In this document: piece after piece, positions 46,401 through 54,734 of the stretch
Layout of the letters: each line of letters starts with the position of its first letter
How positions within the stretch are numbered: the first letter of the stretch is position 1
Assembly: GCA_963734635.1 (NCBI GenBank)
Contig: CAVTIA010000003.1
Location: 992,001-1,056,000 of the forward strand
DNA length: 64,000 nt
Source of the DNA: DATCJA01 sp963734635
GTDB lineage: Bacteria; Acidobacteriota; Vicinamibacteria; Vicinamibacterales; UBA2999
Direction of reading: 5' to 3'
Notes under the pieces: generated by a model
Databases searched by the model: none
Seen by the model: the letters and a program-made list of their open reading frames with translations, nothing else
Told to the model about the DNA's origin: nothing
Program-made: the position numbers and the translations under genes

Positions 46401-46562
46401 CGCCGCTTGGGCGAACGTGATGGCGGGGACAGCGGCCATGCAGGCCAGAATTGCGAGCGTTCTGATCGTCGTCGCCGTACGCTGCGGGAAACCATCCCAC
46501 GGTTCGAATGATCGACACCTTGGTGTTTGCTGGCGCGTTGAATCATCCAGTATCGGCATCAC
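43413..46562 (-). CDS. Oar-like TonB-dependent receptor (carboxypeptidase-regulatory domain), intact
   Basis: 1049 residues with no frame disruption. A signal peptide (TLAILACMAAVPAITFAQ) is followed by a CarboxypepD_reg-like domain (AITGSVKDSTGAPLSGVLVEASS, NEAGRYRIEDLRPGIYQVRFTLGG). The plug comes next (VEPP-like ETITVAAEPPVVDVQG, SLPTARGYNALLILVPGV, RLLLDGLTVGSPPAGN, GLVMNILPKAGGN), with a 22-strand barrel to the C-terminal VLTPRLVKITGAFDW, which ends in an aromatic. Oar-type receptors move large or unknown ligands across the outer membrane with TonB energy. Gene order gives its likely partner: the hybrid kinase 8 bp downstream. The first residues before the signal peptide (MMPILDDSTRQQTPR) are unusual, so the true start might be further in. 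It is divergent from the 46747 kinase. Confidence 0.92.
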   Translation of the reverse strand: MMPILDDSTRQQTPRCRSFEPWDGFPQRTATTIRTLAILACMAAVPAITFAQAAITGSVKDSTGAPLSGVLVEASSVVLIEKARTAITNEAGRYRIEDLRPGIYQVRFTLGGWRPYQLNGVELTGSLTAIVDAQLTVGALTETITVAAEPPVVDVQGVKRGVTVAGDIVRSLPTARGYNALLILVPGVVTNNNDTVMGPAATSFPLHGGRSQEGRLLLDGLTVGSPPAGNSATIYDVDVGHAQEVTFTTSGGLGEVETAGLVMNILPKAGGNKIEASLFASGTGERLQSDNLTAELSAQRVIAAPPYTKVYDISGTLGGPIATDRLWYFLSAHTGGNTRKSTNVYYNRNAGDQSQWRYAPDVTRQAYSDRIFENVSGRLTWQVLPRHKVSGFWDAQAVCRSCTGATPGQAEPQQVSPEAVGVLGRRLDVTQATWSSPITDRLLLEAGYGGTFFGVGNFEREPNPTRDLVRVVEQCASGCAANGNIPGLTYRSQDFSVAHAGSYLWKGSLSYITGTHTLKVGYQQTRMTDDRTWMTNNQSLTYRVDNGAPNQLTQSISPWVNDARAAWQALFAQEQWALGQLTLQGAVRFDRAWSWFPAQQQGPSRFLPTPIIVPETRGVDSYKDVTPRFGIAYDLGGRGTTAIKMSIGKYLEGVGVSGIYANTNPTLRMPQTTQAFGTAGVTRAWADANGNFVPDCDLLNPGTQDLRASGGDMCGVLSNANFGRNVLTNALDASILEGWGVRPSDWNLALSIQQQIGRRSSVDVTYTRRSFRGFTVADNLSLEPSDVTPFSIVAPLDSRLPGGGGYRVEGLYDVIPAKAGQVNNLVTDSAPYGRWYQYFNGLDVTVHARVGGGFTFVGGTSTGQTVADNCDVRTRLPELSTTTTGTSAFGGGLTGSAVTPVSPYCHVAYGVLTQARGLASYLVPKLDVQVAATFQSKPGALLAANYAAPNSVVAPSLGRNLSGNAANVTINLVEPGSLYGDRITQLDLRFAKVFTSGRSRTTVGVDIYNVINSSAVLTYNNSFVPGGPWLQPLMVLTPRLVKITGAFDW

Positions 46563-46746
46563 CGCGATTCGCCGATTGAACAGCGGCCACAGGCAATGAT
46601 GCTATAGGGCTTTGGTCGTACACGGGGCCTCTCCAAGAGCAATTTGGTTAGCGGACGAGCTGAAGCAACACGGAGTGGTGAACGGCAGGACTTGCATTTG
46701 CAGCGACGGAGTGTGGCGAATCTTGGCTGAACAAGCCGAACAGGTT

Positions 46747-49700
46747 ATGTTCCGGAACACCATATTTCGGTATCTCTTCGGCATCGCCGCGGTGGCGAGT
46801 GTGTTCGCCCTCAGGACATGGCTTTTCCCGTTGACCGGAACAGGTGCTCCATTCGTGCTGTCCTTTGCGGCGGTTCTCGTGACCAGCCTGTTTGCCGGCG
46901 TGGGGCCTGCGATTTGCGCTGTCTTGCTCAGCATGCTTCTCGGCGCCTACACATTCGTGATAGGCGCAGGTTATTCCATTGCTCAAGCGTCATTCCAGTC
47001 GCTCTTGTTCGCCGTTGACGGGATCGTCGCCATCTATCTGACATTTCTCACGAGAAAGGGGGCCCGGTCACTCCGCAACGCCAACCGGCAGGTGCGCGAG
47101 TCTGAGGAGAAGTACCGCACCCTGTTTGATTCGATCGACCAGGGTTTCTGCGTGGTCGAGGTACTGTTCGATGACGCAGACAACGTGCTCGACTACCGCT
47201 TTCTGGAAGTCAATCGGGTCTTTGAGAAGCAGACCGGCATTTCGAACGCCGTTGGACGCCGGATGCGCGAGATCGCGCCGGCGCACGAGGAGCACTGGTT
47301 CCAGATTTACGGGCAGATTGCTCTGACCGGGGAGCCGCGGAGGTTTGAGAATCCGGCCCATGCCCTCGGCCGGTTCTACGACGTCTACGCGTTCCGAGTC
47401 GGCAGGCCCGAGCAGCGGCAAGTCGCGATCCTCTTTCACGACATCACGAAACGCAAGCAGGTGGAAAAGGCGCTGCAGGAATCGGAGGAACGATTTCGAC
47501 TCACGATCGATGAAGCGCCCATTGGGATGGCGCTGGTTGCGCTCGATGGGCGCTTCGTCCGTGTCAATCGTGCGCTCTGCGAGATCGTCGGCTACGGCTC
47601 CGCCGAGCTGACCGGACTCACTTTCCAGGCCATCACCCATCCCGACGATCTCGACGCCGATCTCGCGCTGTTAGATCAACTCGCGCGTGGGGAAATCCCC
47701 CGATACCAGCTCGCCAAGCGCTACATCCGCAAGGACGGGACGATCGTCGATATCCAACTCAGCACCTCGATTCTTCGTAGTCGAGAGGGCGCGCCGCTCT
47801 ATTACATCGCTCAAATAGAGGACATCACAGACCGACAACGAGCAGAAGCCGCTCTTCAAGACAGTGAACGGCGCCTCAGCCTCGCGCTCGATTCCGCTCA
47901 GATGGGCATGTGGGATCTGGATCTCCTCACCGATACATCCGTGCGCTCACTCAGGCATGACCAGATATTCGGATATTCGGCGGCCGTTCCCACATGGGGA
48001 GCGGCGGTCTTCATGACTCATGTTGTCCCCGAAGATCGAGAAGTTGCAAAACACGCTTTCGAAAAAGCGTTCGTGTCCGACAACTTCGAGATGGAATGTC
48101 GAATACGTTGGGCGGACGAGTCCATTCACTGGATCTCGGCCAAGGGTCGCGTCTATCGGAATCCAAAGGGCGACCCCGTCAGAATGATGGGCACCGTGCT
48201 GGACGTCACCGAGCAGAAGCGCGCAGAGGAGGCGCTGCAGAGAAGCGAACGCGAGTTTCGCGAGTTGGCCGAGGCCATGCCGCAGATCGTCTGGGCCACG
48301 ACAGCAGATGGATTGAACATCTATTTCAATCAGCAGTGGGTGGACTACACCGGCCTCACCCTGGAAGAGAGCTACGGCGAAGGCTGGATCACTCCTTTCC
48401 ACCCCGACGACCGGCAGCGCGCGTGGGATGCCTGGCAGCGTGCGACGAAACATCGTGACATCTATTCGCTTGAATGCCGTTTGCGGCGCGCCGATGGCGT
48501 CTACCAGTGGTGGTTGATCCGCGGGGTTCCCCTGCTAAACGCGAATGGCGAGATCAGTAAATGGTTCGGGACCTGCACCGATATCGAACAGATCAAAATC
48601 GCGGAACAGAGGCTCAAGGAGTCAGAGGCGAAGTTTTCCGGGATCATTTCGATTTCTGAGGATGCAATCATCTCCATCGATGCCGAGCAGCGAATCATCA
48701 TATTCAACAATGGAGCGGAACAGGTCTTTGGTTACTCGCAGGCGGAGGCAATCGGGACTCCGCTCGACAATCTCATACCCGAGCGGTTTCGCAAGATTCA
48801 TCGCCAGCACGTCGAGAGGTTTGCGTCCGGCGCTGTGACCACGCGTCGCGTGGGAGAGCGCCTCATCACAGTCGCTGGTCTGCGCAAGAACGGCGAAGAA
48901 TTCCCGGCGGAGGCGGCGATCTCGAAGCTGCAGGTCGGCGACAAGACCCTCCTCACCGTCGCGCTGCGAGACATCACGGAACGTAAGCGCTTCGAGAAGG
49001 AGCAGCAGCTGCTGGCCGAAGCGGGAGCCGTGCTGGCCGCCTCGCTCGATTACGAGCAGACGCTGGCGAACCTGGCTCGGCTGGTCGTTCAGAATTTCGC
49101 CGACTGGTCTGCCGTTGACGTGATGGACGAGGAAGGGCGACTCAGCCGACTGAAAGTCGCGAGCGCGAACCCTGATCAGGCGGCGCTTTGCGCGGTTCTC
49201 GAGCAGATGCCGCCCGATCGAGATCTCCCTCACCTCATGCGATCTGTGATTGAGAGCAAACGGCCCATCGTGGTCGAGCAGGTCACGTCAGAGTACATCG
49301 AGTCGCTTGGGCAGGGGCCGGAACACCTGCAAGCACTCCTGGCCACTGGTGTCACATCGTTCGTCGCGGTGCCGCTCTTGATACGGGGACAGCCCCTTGG
49401 CGCGCTTTTTCTCGGCTCCTCGACCCCGTCTCGCGTTTTCGGACAGGGCGATCTTCGTTTGGCCGAAGCGCTGGCGGACCGAGCAGCTATGGCAATCGAG
49501 AATGCCCGTCTCTACCGCGCTTCAGTCCACGCTTCCCAACTCCGCGATCAGGTGCTGGGCGTCGTGGCTCATGACCTGCGGAATCCGCTTTCCACGATCC
49601 TGATGCAGACATCGGCACTCAAGCGTCAGGGCCCAGAGCTCGAACGACGATCAGAGAAACCCATGGAGGTCATCCACCGCGGAGCCAAGCGCATGAACCG

Positions 49701-50426
49701 CCTGATTCAGGATCTCCTGGATGTCGCACGCATGGAGGCCGGGCAGTTGACCATCGAGCGAGCGCGACTATCTGCAGGTGGGTTGATTGCCGAGGCGGTG
49801 GATATGCAGAGACCGCTCGCATCGTCGTCTTCTCTTGAGCTTCGAGTCGAAGTGGACCCTGATGTTGCCGAGATCTGGGGTGATCGGAATCGGCTCCTTC
49901 AGGTGTTCGAGAACCTCATTGGCAACGCCATCAAATTCACGCAGGCTGGCGGTCGTATCACGGCGGGCGCGACATCGAGGGATGACGAGGTCGTCTTCTG
50001 GGTTGCCGATACGGGGTGTGGCATCCCGTCCGAGAACCTGCCCCGTGTCTTTGACCGATTTTGGACAAGCCACCAGCGACAGGGCGTCAGGGCGCCGGGC
50101 TCGGACTTCCCATCACCAAAGGCATCGTCGAGGCTCACGGGGGACGCATCTGGGTCGAGAGCACAGCGGGGAGCGGGAGTACTTTCTTCTTCACGATTCC
50201 CAGAGTCTCTGCAGCGGAGGAGCAGACGTTCCCGATCGCCGTCGACCTGCTCGTGCAGCCTAAAACATGGCGCCGGTTCAAGGTGCTTGCGATCCGACTC
50301 TACGGGCGTGGCGCATGCTGCTCGGTGTTGCCGCCAGCCCGGGGCTTCAGCAGTCGAGCGAGCACTGCGACCAGGCGGTCAGTGTCGACCGGCTTGGCGA
50401 CGTGCACCTGGAATCCGGCCTCGTAG
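46747..50426 (+). CDS. Membrane multi-PAS/GAF histidine kinase (DUF4118-type), C-terminal frameshift
   Basis: About 1200 residues from ATG 46747, which opens directly onto four membrane segments (YLFGIAAVASVFALRTWLF, FVLSFAAVLVTSLFAGVGPAICAVLLSMLLGAYTFVIG, and so on), a DUF4118-like sensor region. Five PAS domains follow (from about residue 110 to 800: RTLFDSIDQGFCVVEV, RLTIDEAPIGMALVALDG, RLSLALDSAQMGMWDLD, FRELAEAMPQIVWATTADGLN, FSGIISISEDAIISIDAEQR), then a GAF domain (LEASLDYEQTLANLARLVV-like). HisKA (GVVAHDLRNPLSTI) and HATPase_c (NLIGNAIKFTQAGG, VADTGCGIPSENL) end the protein. At about 50070-50095 a one-base shift breaks the last ATPase motif (QGAGLGLPITKGIVEAHGG lies one frame away). 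The start is weakly supported, as only ACAGG lies upstream. Confidence 0.85.
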
Positions 50427-51800
50427 GCCCTGCGACGATCCTCCTGTCCGGCCAGCGCCGTGAGCGCGAGCGCCGGCACGTCGCCACCATGCTCCGGTCC
50501 CAGTGCGCGGATCCGACGCAGGAGGCTGTAACCATCCTCGTCGGGCATCGCGATGTCGCAAACGAGCAGCTCCGGGGTGGATTGTTCGAACAGCGCCATC
50601 GCCTTCGCCGCCGACTCGGCCGACCGAACCTCGGCTCCGCTCAGGCTGAGCATCTGCGTGAGCGCCTCCCGCGTTCCGGCGTCGTCTTCCACGACGAGAA
50701 TGCGGACGCCCATGACGTTTCCGGCGACCTCCGCGACGCGGCGGCTGTCTTTCTTCGCCAGGGCGCTGTGAGTCTGCCTTCTTCATCAACGGAAGCGAGA
50801 CGGTGAACGTGGAACCCTTGCCCCTTCCGGCGCTCTCCGCGTGGACCGTGCCTCCATGTGCCCCGACGAGATAGCGCACGATGGCCAGGCCGAGACCGAG
50901 GCCGCCGTGGGCCCGGGTCTGCCCCCAGTCCTCCTGGCTGAAGCGGTTGAAGATATGGGGCAGGAAGTCGGGCTCGATGCCCCCGCCGGTATCGGCCACA
51001 CGGATTCGCCCTCGCCCCTCGGCCGAGTCGACGGTCACGGAAACGCGTCCCTGTTCGGGAGTGAACTTGATGGCGTTCGTCAGCAGGTTCGCGACCACCT
51101 GCTGGAGCCGCGCTGGGTCACCCGATACGGGCGGCAGCGATTCATCGAGCTGGAGCTGAAGCTGCCAGGTGCTTCCTCTCGGCAACGGGGACGATCGTGT
51201 CGACGGCAGCTTGTACGACCGACGCCAGGATCGACGGCCTGAAGCTCCATCTTGAGCTTGCCGGTCACGATGCGCGAGATGTCGAGGAGGTCATCGATGA
51301 GCTGCGCCTGCGCCTTGGTGGCCCGCTCGATGGCTCTCTGCGGTCGTTCGAAGCTTGGCCTCGTCCATTTTCCCCTTGCGCAAGAACTGCGCGGAGAGGA
51401 GCAGACTCGACAGCGGCGTGCGGAGCTCGTGGGAAAGCGTCGCCAGAAAGAGGTCCTTCGTCCGGTTCGCGTCCTCCGCGCTCGCCTTCGCCGACGCCGC
51501 TTCTTGAAGCAGGTGCGCTCGCTCCACCTCGGCGCGCTGACGCTCGGTGATGTCTTCGACGGCCAGCAAGATCAACAGTCCTCTGTCTGGCATGCGGCAT
51601 TGAGTGCCCTGACAGCGACAAGAAACGTGTCCCGAGACGCGGCAGCTCGCATTCCAATTCGAGCCTCTGGAAACTTTCGTGCCGCTCACGCAGACGCTCG
51701 AGCGCAGACCGGAGCGCAGGCGTGTCCAGCACGCCGCCCAGGACGTCATGGATGCTCTGTCCCGCGACCGCTGCGCGCAGCACGCCGTAACTCTCTTCAA
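50300..51800 (-). CDS. CheB-CheR-PAS kinase fusion, part 4: PAS, HisKA, HATPase_c and REC
   Basis: The downstream quarter of the fusion gene that starts at 54528. In order: a PAS remnant ending VEDITERQRAEVERAHLLQEAASAKASAED; HisKA with DLFLATLSHELRTPLSSLLLSAQFLRKG (phospho-His) and LIDDLLDISRIVTGKLKMEL; HATPase_c with VVANLLTNAIKFTPEQG, VADTGGGIEPDFLPHIFNRF and GLGLGLAIVRYLVGAHGGTV; and a REC domain from 50713 to 50300 (ILVVEDDAGTREALTQML, ELLVCDIAMPDEDGYSLL with phospho-Asp, ALTALAGQ, AKPVD). Frame changes at about 51600, 51350, 51190 and 50760 divide it into pieces. All catalytic motifs are intact. The gene converges on the 46747 kinase and their ends overlap slightly as read. Confidence 0.75.
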
Positions 51801-52978
51801 AGGCCGCGTTGGCCGACACGATCTCCAACTTTTCGTTGAAGACGACGAGCGGCACCTGCATGGCTTCGACCGTCGCTTTGGCGTAGTCCCGAGCCCACTC
51901 CGCGGCTCCGAGCGCGCGCTTGAGCACGTCGATGTCGACCACCGACAGCACCGCGCCGTCGATTCTTTTGTCGACGGTCGTGTAGGGTCGGATCTGAAGA
52001 CGATACCAGCGCCCTTCCCGGTCCAGGACTTCCTCCTCGTAGCGGAGCGACGGTGTCGATGACCTCGGCGATCTTCTGGTCGAGGTTCTCGATCGCGAGG
52101 TTCGGTTTGATGTCGTCGATCGGGCGGCCGACGTCGGCGGGCAAGAGGTTGAAGATGGGCCGCGCCTTCGGCGTGAAACGGCGGATGCGCCGATTTCCAT
52201 CGACGATGACGATCGGGACTTCGACGCTGGCGAGGATGTTGACGAGGTCGCTGTTGACCGAGTTGAGCTCGGCGTTCCGCGTCTGCATCTCCTCGTTGAG
52301 AGTGGTGAGCTCCTCGTTGGTGGACTGAAGCTCCTCCTTGGCGGTCTGGAGCTCCTCGTTCAGGCTCTGCAGCTCTTCGTTGCTGGAGACGAGCTCTTCG
52401 TTGGCGGACGAGAGCTCCTCGTTGGCCCGCTGGTGCTCCTCGATGATCGACTGGAGGTACTCCTTCGTCGCCTTGAGCTCGTCTTCGAGCTTGGCGAAGC
52501 GCTTCCGGTCAACACCATCGGCCTCCGACGGCGGTCTCTGCCGCCGACCCTTTGGGGGACCTTCCCGGCCCGTCGGCGCCCCTGGCGGGGCCGGCTCTTC
52601 GAAGAGAACGGCGAACACGTCCTCTCGCGACTCCGGCGGCAACGCGACTGGGACCACGACCACGTCACAGGCGCGCGTGGAGCCGTCCTGCTCGACGCGC
52701 ACGCCTGATCGACGCACGGTGGTCCGTCCCTCTTCGCCTGCGAGATGCCGATGCGAAGATCGGCGACGAGCCCTTTGCGGGCCATCTTCAGGAGGTCGTA
52801 CTGCGGTCTGGCCGGGCGCAGGCTCGAGGTAGGGCCCGGTTCGTCCCCGGAAGTGGAGGATCTCCATGCGCTCGTTCACGATGACGCCGGGGGGCGCGTA
52901 CTGGTCCAGAAGAAGGTTCTCGGTACGCCGAACGAGGTCGAGCGCAGCCGGCGCTCGCGGCTCCGCGATCGGCGGCAT
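51797..52978 (-). CDS. CheB-CheR-PAS kinase fusion, part 3: coiled coil and PAS domains
   Basis: This part joins the CheR domain to the kinase. It starts with LDLVRRTENLLLDQYAPPGVIVNERMEILHFRGRTGPYLEPAPG, the PAS-like segment found behind CheR in such fusions. Two frame changes near 52790 and 52730 break the following MARKGLVADLRIGISQAKR helix. A long coiled coil follows, of the type ELKATKEYLQSIIEEHQRANEELSSANEELVSSNEELQSLNEELQ, with repeated NEELQ(S/T) heptads. It leads into a PAS domain (SDLVNILASVEVPIVIVDGNRRIRRFTPKARPIFNLLPADVGRPIDDI). A further PAS reads RYEEEVLDREGRWYRLQIRPYTTVDKRIDGAVLSVVDID in another frame (after a shift at about 52060). The coiled coil is the typical signal-transmitting element of CheBR-kinase fusions. 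Confidence 0.75.
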   Translation of the reverse strand: MPPIAEPRAPAALDLVRRTENLLLDQYAPPGVIVNERMEILHFRGRTGPYLEPAPGQTAVRPPEDGPQRARRRSSHRHLAGEEGRTTVRRSGVRVEQDGSTRACDVVVVPVALPPESREDVFAVLFEEPAPPGAPTGREGPPKGRRQRPPSEADGVDRKRFAKLEDELKATKEYLQSIIEEHQRANEELSSANEELVSSNEELQSLNEELQTAKEELQSTNEELTTLNEEMQTRNAELNSVNSDLVNILASVEVPIVIVDGNRRIRRFTPKARPIFNLLPADVGRPIDDIKPNLAIENLDQKIAEVIDTVAPLRGGSPGPGRALVSSSDPTLHDRRQKNRRRGAVGGRHRRAQARARSRGVGSGLRQSDGRSHAGAARRLQRKVGDRVGQRGL

Positions 52979-53832
52979 GTCTGGAATGGCATCTCGAGCT
53001 GGAGCCAGCTGGAAGGCGCTCTTGACCGCGGTCCTGGCGAAGATCTTGTTCTCCTTGTCGATCAGTCGAAAGAGATTCGTCCCGTCGAGCGATGTTCTCC
53101 GCGCGACCGAGCAGGAGAAACCCGGGCTCGTTCAGCGCGAAGTGGAAGGTGGCGAGCACCCGCTTCTGCAGCTCCTGGCCGAAGTAGATGAGAACGTTGC
53201 GGCAGCACACGAGGTCGAGCTTCGAGAACGGCGGATCGCTCGCGAGATCGTGCTTCACGAACGCGCACCGTTCGCGCACGGACTTGTTGATTCTGTATCC
53301 GCCACCCTCCACCTTGGTGAAGAAGCGCGTCGAGCCGTTCCGCGCTCACGTCTCGCATCGCTCCGTCGGGATAGAAGCCGGCGCGCGCCTTCTCGATCGC
53401 CTTCTCGCTGATATCCGTGCCGAAGAGCTGGACCGGCACGTCGGATGCGTCCTCCTGAGCGAGAAACTCGAGGAGCGCGATGAGGAGGGAGTAGGTCTCT
53501 TCTCCGGTCGAGCAGCCCGCTGACCAGATGCGGATGGTGCCGCCATCCCGCTTCTGCTTCAAGATGTCGGGAAAGACGTGCTCCTTCAGCTTCTCGAACG
53601 CGTCGCCGTCCCTGAAGAACGAGGTCACGTGGATGAGGATGTCCTCGAAGAGCGCCTGCACCTCGGCCGGCTCATCTCGCAGCAGGCGCACGTACTCCCC
53701 GAGCGTCGTCAAGCGGCGCAGGGCCATGCCGTCGAGCCAGCCGCCGCCGGATGCTCGCGAGCTTGTATTCGCTGAAGTCGATCCCGACCGCGCTGCGGAC
53801 CAAGAGGAGCACCTTCTTGAGCTCGCTGTCAT
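52788..53832 (-). CDS. CheB-CheR-PAS kinase fusion, part 2: CheR methyltransferase domain
   Basis: The CheR domain moves a methyl group from SAM to glutamates on chemoreceptor-like proteins. In order: GIDFSEYKLASIRRRL-like N-terminal helices (partly out of frame), TLGEYVRLLRDEPAEVQALFEDILIHVTSFFRD (the CheR N-domain), RIWSAGCSTGEETYSLLIALLEFL (SAM motif I), VQLFGTDISEKAIEKARAGFYPDGAMRDVSAERL (motif II). After a shift at about 53330 comes YRINKSVRERCAFVKHDLASDPPFSKLDLVCCRNVLIYFGQELQKRVLATFHFALNEPGFLLLGRAE, which is the catalytic and beta-subdomain part. A further shift lies near 53080. All motifs needed for SAM binding and catalysis are present, so the pieces come from one sound domain. Confidence 0.8.
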
Positions 53833-54528
53833 CTTCGGAGGTGCACGAGCTTTTCGCCGTCGCGCCCGCGGAGGAACGGATGTCGGCCGATGCGCATGAG
53901 CTCCTGTGCGAGCTCGGGGATAGGAAGGCAGAAGTCGACGGCGCCCGTTCTGACCGCAGCCTCGGGCATGCCGCTGAACTTGGCGGACCGAGGGTCCTGC
54001 GCGAAGGTGACGCCGTCCGCTGCCTTGATGGCGCGAAGGCCTTCGGCCCCGTCCGACCCAGTGCCGGACAACACGACGCCGATCGCCCGATTTCCCACGT
54101 CAGCGGCCAGGGCTTTCAGGAAGAAGTCGATGGGCAGATGCGGCTTGCGCACCTCTCCGGGCCGGGGCACGAGCGCCAACATTCCCTTGAGGATTCCGAC
54201 GTCGGCGTTGGACGGGATGACGTAGACGTGGTCCGGCTCGACGTGCATTCCGTCCTGGATCTCGTGCACCGGCAAGCTCGTCGCGCGGGCGAGCGCGTCG
54301 CTGCAGGTAGCTCTGGTGCGTCGGATCCAGGTGCTGGATGAGCACGAACGCCAGCCCGGCGCCTTCCGGTATATGGCGGAGAAGCTCGTTGAACGCCTCC
54401 ACGCCACCCGCAGAGGCGCCGACCCCTACGATCGGAAAGGTTGTCGAGGTGGTGGTCGGGGTGGGCTCGTTGATGTCGCCGCCGTCAGCGGAGCTTGTGC
54501 GTCTGCGCCGGGCTTTGGACTTCCTCAT
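53829..54528 (-). CDS. CheB-CheR-PAS kinase fusion, part 1: CheB methylesterase domain
   Basis: The fusion starts at ATG 54528 (MRKSKARRRRTSSADGG, a basic leader without a receiver domain). The CheB domain reads FPIVGVGASAGGVEAFNELLRHIPEGAGLAFVLIQHLDPTHQSYL. The active Ser lies in GASAGG and the His in IQHLDPTH. A shift at about 54300 leads to VHEIQDGMHVEPDHVYVIPSNADVGILKG and IGVVLSGTGSDGAEGLRAIKAADGVTFAQDPRSAKFSGMPEAAVRTGAVDFCLPIPELAQEL, which supplies the catalytic Asp (GTGSDG). CheB removes the methyl groups that the CheR half adds. No receiver precedes it, unlike classical CheB, which is normal for CheB-CheR fusions. At about 53830 another frame change leads into the CheR part. This is not a classical chemotaxis operon: no cheA, cheW or MCP gene lies nearby. 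Confidence 0.8.
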
Positions 54529-54734
54529 CTCGCAGCCACCTCTGCTCCGCTCGAACCAGTCCGCAAGGCAAGCAACGGAAGAGGTTTGGGCGCTAACTCG
54601 GCATCACACTCAAGTGTGGCGTCGACTCACTGACACCTAATTATCCCATTTGCACCTGCTATGCCCGTTACAAGGCCGGTGATCACTGCTTGCGCGAAGG
54701 CAACGCCAGGGACAGCGGCCTTGTCTGAAGCGTT

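Noticed and set aside
52240..52480. Regular short repeats that look like a tandem array or CRISPR
   Set aside because: They encode the NEELQ-type heptads of the coiled coil in the CheB-CheR-kinase fusion. Units are imperfect and in frame, with no spacers.
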